This document shows, piece after piece, positions 5,395-9,730 of a stretch of DNA of 9,730 nucleotides. Positions within the stretch are counted from its first letter, which is position 1, and the number at the start of each line of letters is the position of its first letter. The DNA is from Lachnospiraceae bacterium (GTDB lineage Bacteria > Bacillota_A > Clostridia > Lachnospirales > Lachnospiraceae), in assembly GCA_009774655.1 (NCBI GenBank), contig VSOD01000017.1, forward strand, positions 1-9,730. Reading direction: 5' to 3'. The notes beneath the pieces are model-generated. The model was not told the origin of the DNA, searched no databases, and worked only from the letters and a program-made list of their open reading frames with translations. Both the position numbers and the translations under genes were made by a program.

Positions 5395-5447
5395 GGAGGC
5401 AAAAGCAAAGCCGGTAAACTGTGACTTCATTCACAGACTTACCGGCT
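5395..5447 (-). terminator. Strong terminator of the leftward sugar operon
   Basis: AGCCGGTAA and CTGTGA (5409-5424) pair with TCACAG and TTACCGGCT (5431-5447) around a 6-base loop, with one small internal mismatch. Read on the minus strand the stem is followed by TTTGCTTTTGCC. It lies about 65 bases after the stop of the last operon gene. Confidence 0.8.
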
Positions 5448-5512
5448 CTGCCCTTACATGTTATCTTCTTAAATATCTTCTCAAATAAGAAACTGGTCAA
5501 ACTTTTTGCAGT

Positions 5513-6292
5513 TTACAAAAGCATCAGTTTTCTGATGTACGCAATCGTATAGTCCACACCCTTATCGCCCAGTTCACCGTGCCATGTTGCGGAATGCGGT
5601 TCGATACTCAACCCCTCTTCATATCCTTTCTCATACAGCACGGAGAAGAATGCACCCCAATTTGTCATATCCATCCCGGCAGGCGGGTCGTCAAAACGCT
5701 TTCCATCGATCAAAAGCGCCCCTTTGATATGGACGTGAATGAACCGTCCTCCCCAGTCTCTGGCCTCCTGCAGGTAGTCTCCTCCTGCGTAAATGCAGTG
5801 AGAGGTATCATACTTAATATACAAATCTTTCAAGTACCCATGAATGACCGTGTAGGCCATGGCATCACAGACAAAGTTGTTCCACCTGCAATTATAAGTT
5901 GCAATCCTCACGCCCTTCTGCTTTCCAAAAGCGATCAGCTTTTCAAAATAAGAAATTGCAAGCTGGCAGTTTTCATAATAGGAGAGTTCCTCCACATAAT
6001 TACAGCCCGTAATATAAATGGTGCATCCCAGACTGGCCGCCGCTTCGATCAGACGGCATTCCAAAGCAAGTTCCTCCCCGCAGATGCCGTCCTTGCAGAT
6101 CCGTCCGCTTCCCCAGCGTCCCACAGCCTGGACAGGCAGCTCATACCGCTCGCTGTATTCTTTCACCTCGTCCACATGGGCCAAAAACTCCTCCGCACGG
6201 TCGTTTACATCCAGTTCCACAAAGGAAAGTCCCTTGTCCTTTACTTTTATAAAATCTTCTTCCCGAATCCAGGAAATAATCCCTAATTTCAT
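5513..6292 (-). CDS. Sugar phosphate isomerase/epimerase-type TIM-barrel protein, 259 residues
   Basis: This is a xylose-isomerase-like TIM barrel (AP endonuclease family 2 fold), the group that includes IolE, and the last gene of the operon. GAGGG at 6296-6300 precedes the ATG, which is 28 bases from the upstream oxidoreductase gene. Likely metal ligands and active-site residues are Asp162 and His165 in KYDTSH, His186 and His188 in HVHIKG, and Glu231 in SIEPHS. The strand that usually supplies the first Glu ligand reads ATYNCRWNNF (131-140), with Asn and Trp instead of Glu, so its metal site may be altered or it may act on an unusual substrate. It is cytoplasmic, with no signal peptide. By context it would convert the keto-sugar or glycoside made by a neighbouring oxidoreductase; the substrate is not known. 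Confidence 0.8.
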   Translation of the reverse strand: MKLGIISWIREEDFIKVKDKGLSFVELDVNDRAEEFLAHVDEVKEYSERYELPVQAVGRWGSGRICKDGICGEELALECRLIEAAASLGCTIYITGCNYVEELSYYENCQLAISYFEKLIAFGKQKGVRIATYNCRWNNFVCDAMAYTVIHGYLKDLYIKYDTSHCIYAGGDYLQEARDWGGRFIHVHIKGALLIDGKRFDDPPAGMDMTNWGAFFSVLYEKGYEEGLSIEPHSATWHGELGDKGVDYTIAYIRKLMLL

Positions 6293-6320
6293 TTTCCCTC
6301 TTTTCTACTCTGTTCACCGT

Positions 6321-7397
6321 TTATTCAAAGTAAATTGTCTTCCCTGTCTTTGCAGACTCATAAATTGCTTCCAGTATCTGTGTCACTACCATCGCCTGTT
6401 CCGGCAATACGGTTAACGGTTTCCCATTCACGATGGCATCATAGAAGATCTTCTGTTCCTCGTCTTCCGGCCTTTCGGCCGCTCCGTCATAAAAGGCAAC
6501 GCCGCCTGCGCCCAATGCCGGTTTCTCCACGCACTGTTTGCCGTACTGTACACGGTTGATACGCAGCCCGTCTTTCATATCGGCTCCCGCCTTCGTTCCG
6601 CAGAGGGTCGTCTTCGCCTCATCCACTTCCAGGCTGTTTAACGCCCATGCCGCCTCCAGATGAATGGCCGCGCCGTTTTTCATTTTAATAAAGCCAAAAG
6701 CAGAGTCTTCCACCGTAAACACTTCCGGATCCCAGTCTCCCCATGCGTTTCCGGTATCCTTCTGGTCGGCCAGCTTACGGAACACAGAACCCGTTACGGA
6801 TTCCGGTTCATAGTTATCCATCATCCAGAGTGTCAGATCCAGTGCATGTGTGCCGATGTCGATCAGCGGACCGCCGCCCTGCTTTTCCGCATCCAGAAAT
6901 ACGCCCCATGTAGGAACCGCTCTTCTGCGGATCGCATGTGCTTTTGCGTAATAAACCTCGCCCAGGTCGCCGTTCGCGCAGGCTTTTTTCAGATACTGGG
7001 AATCACTTCTGTAACGGTTCTGATACCCTATTGTCAAAATTTTTCCCGTCTCTTTCGCCGTCTTCACCATTTCCTGTGCTTCCACAAACGTTTTTGCCAT
7101 AGGCTTTTCACACATAACATGCTTGCCGGCCTTCATCGCCGCGATCGCAACAGGAGCGTGACTGCTGTTGGGCGTCAGCACATATACCGCATCCAGATCC
7201 TCCTTGATGAGTTCCTCATAATCCGTATAAACACGGGCGTCCTCCGTGCCGAACTCTTTCTTTGCCTTCTCGGCGCGTTCTTCAACCAGATCGCAGAAAG
7301 CGACGATATTGTAACAACCGGTTCTCTTCATAGCGGGCAGATGCTTATTGTTTGCAATGCCGCCGCATCCCACAACACCAACATTTAAAATTTTCAT
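6321..7397 (-). CDS. Gfo/Idh/MocA-family NAD(P)-dependent oxidoreductase, 358 residues
   Basis: Enzymes of this family oxidise or reduce a hydroxyl or keto group of a sugar, cyclitol or glycoside with NAD(P). The ATG has a perfect AAGGAGG at 7406-7412. The N-terminal Rossmann fold carries GVVGCGGIA (7-15) and the sequence LTPNSSH (74-80). The conserved EKP is at 97-99 (CEKPMAK), where the Lys contacts cofactor and substrate. The C-terminal substrate domain contains GGPLIDIGTHALD, with Asp180 and His184 as the usual catalytic pair. Length is normal and no residue looks missing. It is flanked on both sides by TIM-barrel isomerase-type genes at 28- and 47-base gaps, so it belongs to the same transcript. 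The specific substrate cannot be told from the sequence. Confidence 0.9.
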   Translation of the reverse strand: MKILNVGVVGCGGIANNKHLPAMKRTGCYNIVAFCDLVEERAEKAKKEFGTEDARVYTDYEELIKEDLDAVYVLTPNSSHAPVAIAAMKAGKHVMCEKPMAKTFVEAQEMVKTAKETGKILTIGYQNRYRSDSQYLKKACANGDLGEVYYAKAHAIRRRAVPTWGVFLDAEKQGGGPLIDIGTHALDLTLWMMDNYEPESVTGSVFRKLADQKDTGNAWGDWDPEVFTVEDSAFGFIKMKNGAAIHLEAAWALNSLEVDEAKTTLCGTKAGADMKDGLRINRVQYGKQCVEKPALGAGGVAFYDGAAERPEDEEQKIFYDAIVNGKPLTVLPEQAMVVTQILEAIYESAKTGKTIYFE

Positions 7398-7444
7398 GAT
7401 ACTGTCCTCCTTACAGGGCTTGTTTTATTTTACGTTACCTGATC

Positions 7445-8200
7445 TCATTTCGCTTTTACGCATTTCAGGCTCTTCTCCATATTTTCCATGGGCGTGCCAA
7501 AGGTGTGCGTATCCTGTTCGATCACCAGCCATCTGGCTTCGCATTCCACGGCGGCGGGCACCACCTTTTCCACACCGACCTCTCCGTCTCCCACTGCCAC
7601 CAGCACGACTTCTCCGTCCTTGCGGATAAAGTCCTTCACATGTACGATCGGGCAGCGTCCGCTGTACTTCTGCAGACAGCTGACAGGGTCTGCTCCGCCC
7701 GCTTTTACCCAGCACAGATCAAGTTCTGTTTTCAACTGTTCTGCGGGAATCGCGTCATAGAAGGCATCCAGCTGATATCCGCCCTCCACCGTCTTTTCAA
7801 ACTCAAAATTATGGTTGTGGTAAAGCAGTTCCATGCCCGCTTCCCGGCATTTCCCGGCTATCTTTGCGATCATATCAAGGGTATCCTGAAACCGGCTGCC
7901 GCCGTACCATCTTTCTTTGTCCAGGTAGGGAATCGCCACATATTGACAGCCGATCTCCTTATAGTCCTGCACCGTTTTGTCCAAATCCCCTTCAAAATCG
8001 CTCATCGGTACATGGGCGCTGATCGCCTGCAGTCCTGCCCGATCCAGACAGGCACGAATTTCCCCGGCGGATTTCCCGTATAATCCTGCCAGCTCCACGC
8101 CGTCATATCCCATATCTGCAAGCTGCTGCATCGTCCCGCCAAAATCCGCCTCCGCCTGCTCACGCACAGAGTATACCTGTGCCGCAACTGGTAATTTCAT
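7445..8200 (-). CDS. Sugar phosphate isomerase/epimerase-type TIM-barrel protein, 251 residues
   Basis: This is another xylose-isomerase-like TIM barrel, different from the 5513-6292 gene. The ribosome binding site GGAAGGAG lies at about 8210-8217. The fold features follow in order: AAQVYSVR on strand 1 (6-13), YDGVELAG (32-39), ISAHVP (60-65), YHNHNFEFE (127-135), ELDLCWVKAGG (159-169) with Asp161, VHVKDF (186-191) with His187, and VIEQD (227-231) with Glu228. The metal-site pattern looks complete. Proteins of this type often sit beside Gfo/Idh/MocA dehydrogenases and act as inosose dehydratases, keto-sugar isomerases or keto-glycoside-cleaving enzymes. Gaps are 27 bases to the gene upstream and 47 to the one downstream. 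Confidence 0.85.
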   Translation of the reverse strand: MKLPVAAQVYSVREQAEADFGGTMQQLADMGYDGVELAGLYGKSAGEIRACLDRAGLQAISAHVPMSDFEGDLDKTVQDYKEIGCQYVAIPYLDKERWYGGSRFQDTLDMIAKIAGKCREAGMELLYHNHNFEFEKTVEGGYQLDAFYDAIPAEQLKTELDLCWVKAGGADPVSCLQKYSGRCPIVHVKDFIRKDGEVVLVAVGDGEVGVEKVVPAAVECEARWLVIEQDTHTFGTPMENMEKSLKCVKAK

Positions 8201-8227
8201 AGCAAATTGCTCCTTCCATTATTTGTT

Positions 8228-9280
8228 CTACACTTCAAACTGTACGACCTGTTTCTTCCCGGAAGATTCGAATATCGCTTCCATCACGCGCATAACACGC
8301 GCCACTTCCTCCAACTTGATCAGGCTCTCTTCCCCGCCTTCCAATACCGCCATCACATTTCTGTAGAAATCGCAGATATCGCTCTTTTCTTCCGGGCGCT
8401 CTTCCGTAAAGATGCTGTCATCACGCCGCGGCGCCATCGTCTTTGTCAGACCGGCCGCCGTTCTTACCGGAACCACATCCTCTTCGTCCGTTCCGCAGGC
8501 CCGCACGATTTTTAAATTTTCTCCCCAATCCTTGATCATTGCCGTGCCGTCTCTGCCCAGCACATACCAGCGGGGAAGGTTGATAAAATTGCTCGTCCCT
8601 ACTTCCACGATCATGTGCACGCCGTTGGCAAATCCCAGATCTGCCGTAAATCCATCGTCCACCAGCTGATTGGTCACATTCGTAACCGTTGCATAGATCG
8701 TCTCAAGCGCTGTCCCCGGGAACATCATAAGCGCCTGGTCCAGAAGATGCACGCCCCAATCCAGCACCATGCCGCCGCCATGCTCTTTCTCCTGACGCCA
8801 GTCCCCCGGGATTCCGCGGGAACCGTGTACTCTCGATTCCAACCGGTACACTTCCCCCAGCGTTCCCTCCGCCAGCAATTTCTTTACAGTCAGGAAATCC
8901 TCATCCCAACGGCGGTTCTGGTGTACCGTCAGGAACCGTCCGCATTCTCTGGAAGCCTCGATCATCTCCTGCAGATCCGCCGAACACAGTGTGACCGGTT
9001 TCTCACTGACCACATTCTTTCCGGCCTTCATCGCTGCGATGGCAATACTTTTATGCACATCGTTCGGCGTCGCTGCCAGCACAATATCCACCTTTTCATC
9101 CGCTAAGAGTTCTTCCAGACTGCCATATACAGGAATCTGTCTGGAACGCGCGTATTCCCGTCTCTCTTCCCTGATATCCCAGATACCCGCCACTGACAGA
9201 TTCTCTATTTTTTCAATCAAGTCATAATGCCAGCCGGCCATTCCGCCGAAGCCGACCATCGCTAAATAATGCTTTTTCAT
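8228..9280 (-). CDS. Second Gfo/Idh/MocA-family oxidoreductase, 350 residues
   Basis: The start is the ATG at 9280, giving MKKHYLAMVGFGG; the frame is open further upstream, but that part overlaps the previous gene and adds a non-homologous tail. The ATG overlaps the previous stop in ATGA, so the two are translationally coupled; a GAGAGGAAG lies inside the upstream gene. The Rossmann motif is MVGFGGMAG (8-16), EKP is at 93-95, and the substrate-domain motif GGGMVLDWGVH gives Asp174 and His178. It differs markedly from the 6321-7397 protein, so the two are not a recent duplication and may oxidise different positions or substrates, or act in opposite directions. It is cytoplasmic and NAD(P)-dependent by family. 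The substrate is unknown. Confidence 0.9.
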   Translation of the reverse strand: MKKHYLAMVGFGGMAGWHYDLIEKIENLSVAGIWDIREERREYARSRQIPVYGSLEELLADEKVDIVLAATPNDVHKSIAIAAMKAGKNVVSEKPVTLCSADLQEMIEASRECGRFLTVHQNRRWDEDFLTVKKLLAEGTLGEVYRLESRVHGSRGIPGDWRQEKEHGGGMVLDWGVHLLDQALMMFPGTALETIYATVTNVTNQLVDDGFTADLGFANGVHMIVEVGTSNFINLPRWYVLGRDGTAMIKDWGENLKIVRACGTDEEDVVPVRTAAGLTKTMAPRRDDSIFTEERPEEKSDICDFYRNVMAVLEGGEESLIKLEEVARVMRVMEAIFESSGKKQVVQFEV

Positions 9281-9730
9281 GCCCAGTACATACTTCCTCT
9301 CTCTTCGAAAATGAGTACATTTTTCAGACATTCGATTGCCTTAAGCAGCCCTTCCCTGCCGGACATCAGACTGTCCTCATGCTCAATGCTGACAGCGTAA
9401 TCATAACCCGCCAGTCTCAGCTCTGAAGCGATCGCTTTCCAGAATTCCTCTCCGTGGCCGTATCCTACGGATCTGAAAATCCAGGAACGCTCAATCTCAT
9501 TGCCATAGTGCGTCGTATCCAGCACACCGTTAACTGCCGTATTAACGGGGTCGATCTTCGTATCTTTTGCGTGGAAATGGAACAGTGCTCCCGCTTTGCC
9601 AAGCTCACGGATACATACACAGGGATCCATGCCCTGCCAGATTAAGTGGCTGGGGTCAAAATTGGCGCCGATCTCCGGTCCTACCGCTTCCCTTAAGCGC
9701 AGCAGGGTTCTCGTATTATAAACGCAGAAG
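9277..9730 (-). CDS. Sugar phosphate isomerase/epimerase-type TIM-barrel protein, 5' end outside window
   Basis: An open minus-strand frame enters at the right window edge and ends at TGA (9277-9279), giving the last 150 residues. Visible active-site elements are GANFDPSHLIWQG, with the Asp and His expected on strands 6-7, LFHFHAKDT with paired His, and SIEHED with the late Glu ligand. These match the C-terminal half of the IolE-like TIM-barrel family, so this is a third member beside those at 5513 and 7445. An internal ATG at 9630 is not the start, because clear family sequence (for instance EAVGPEIGANFDPSH) precedes it. The stop overlaps the start of the downstream oxidoreductase gene, tying the pair together. 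Confidence 0.85.
   Translation of the reverse strand, partial: FCVYNTRTLLRLREAVGPEIGANFDPSHLIWQGMDPCVCIRELGKAGALFHFHAKDTKIDPVNTAVNGVLDTTHYGNEIERSWIFRSVGYGHGEEFWKAIASELRLAGYDYAVSIEHEDSLMSGREGLLKAIECLKNVLIFEERGSMYWA

Noticed and set aside
5579..9227. Plus-strand ORFs opposite the sugar operon
   Set aside because: All are antisense shadows of strongly conserved enzyme genes with good ribosome binding sites on the minus strand.
1..9730. CRISPR arrays, tRNA or rRNA genes, IS transposases
   Set aside because: No regularly spaced repeats, no tRNA-like cloverleaf or rRNA sequence and no DDE transposase were seen on either strand; the recombinases are of the serine type.

Overview
The window looks like a chromosome segment from a gut-type Firmicute, most likely Lachnospiraceae or a close relative in Clostridia. 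The reasons are strong AGGAGG-type ribosome binding sites, a near-consensus sigma-A promoter, large serine recombinases of the TndX/TnpX kind, and sugar-enzyme sequences of a type common in that family. This placement is a judgement from sequence style; no database was searched.

Left part (1-3051, AT-richer, accessory). The tail of a DUF4352-type protein is followed by a 61-residue zinc-ribbon protein. Then comes a roughly 600-base stretch without a conventional gene. It holds short AT-rich repeats and, at 654-866, what looks like a compact type I toxin-antitoxin locus of the Fst/par layout. A strong promoter drives a ~75-nt RNA on the plus strand. This RNA converges on a tiny membrane-peptide frame on the minus strand. 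The two share a strong terminator hairpin and carry a direct repeat at their 5' parts, which would make the two RNAs complementary. The peptide frame has no ordinary start codon, so the toxin arm may be decayed. A Uma2-family nuclease gene follows, then a cluster of hairpins, then a 466-residue large serine recombinase (recombinase A).

Junction region (3052-3570). A minus-strand polysaccharide deacetylase fragment, cut at both ends, lies between the 3' ends of two large serine recombinase genes that point at each other. This is most simply read as two integration or recombination events in one target gene. The second recombinase (recombinase B, 554 residues, minus strand) reads through short tandem repeats into the deacetylase sequence, which supplies its last residues and stop codon. 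A 49-residue ORF with its own promoter sits immediately upstream of recombinase B.

Right part (5395-9730, GC-richer). A leftward metabolic operon alternates sugar-phosphate-isomerase-type TIM-barrel proteins with Gfo/Idh/MocA oxidoreductases: TIM barrel (partial), oxidoreductase, TIM barrel, oxidoreductase, TIM barrel. Gaps are between -4 and 47 bases, and the operon ends at a strong terminator at about 5395-5447. Such pairs oxidise and then isomerise, eliminate or cleave sugars, cyclitols or glycosides. The substrate cannot be read from the window. No transporter or regulator is visible.
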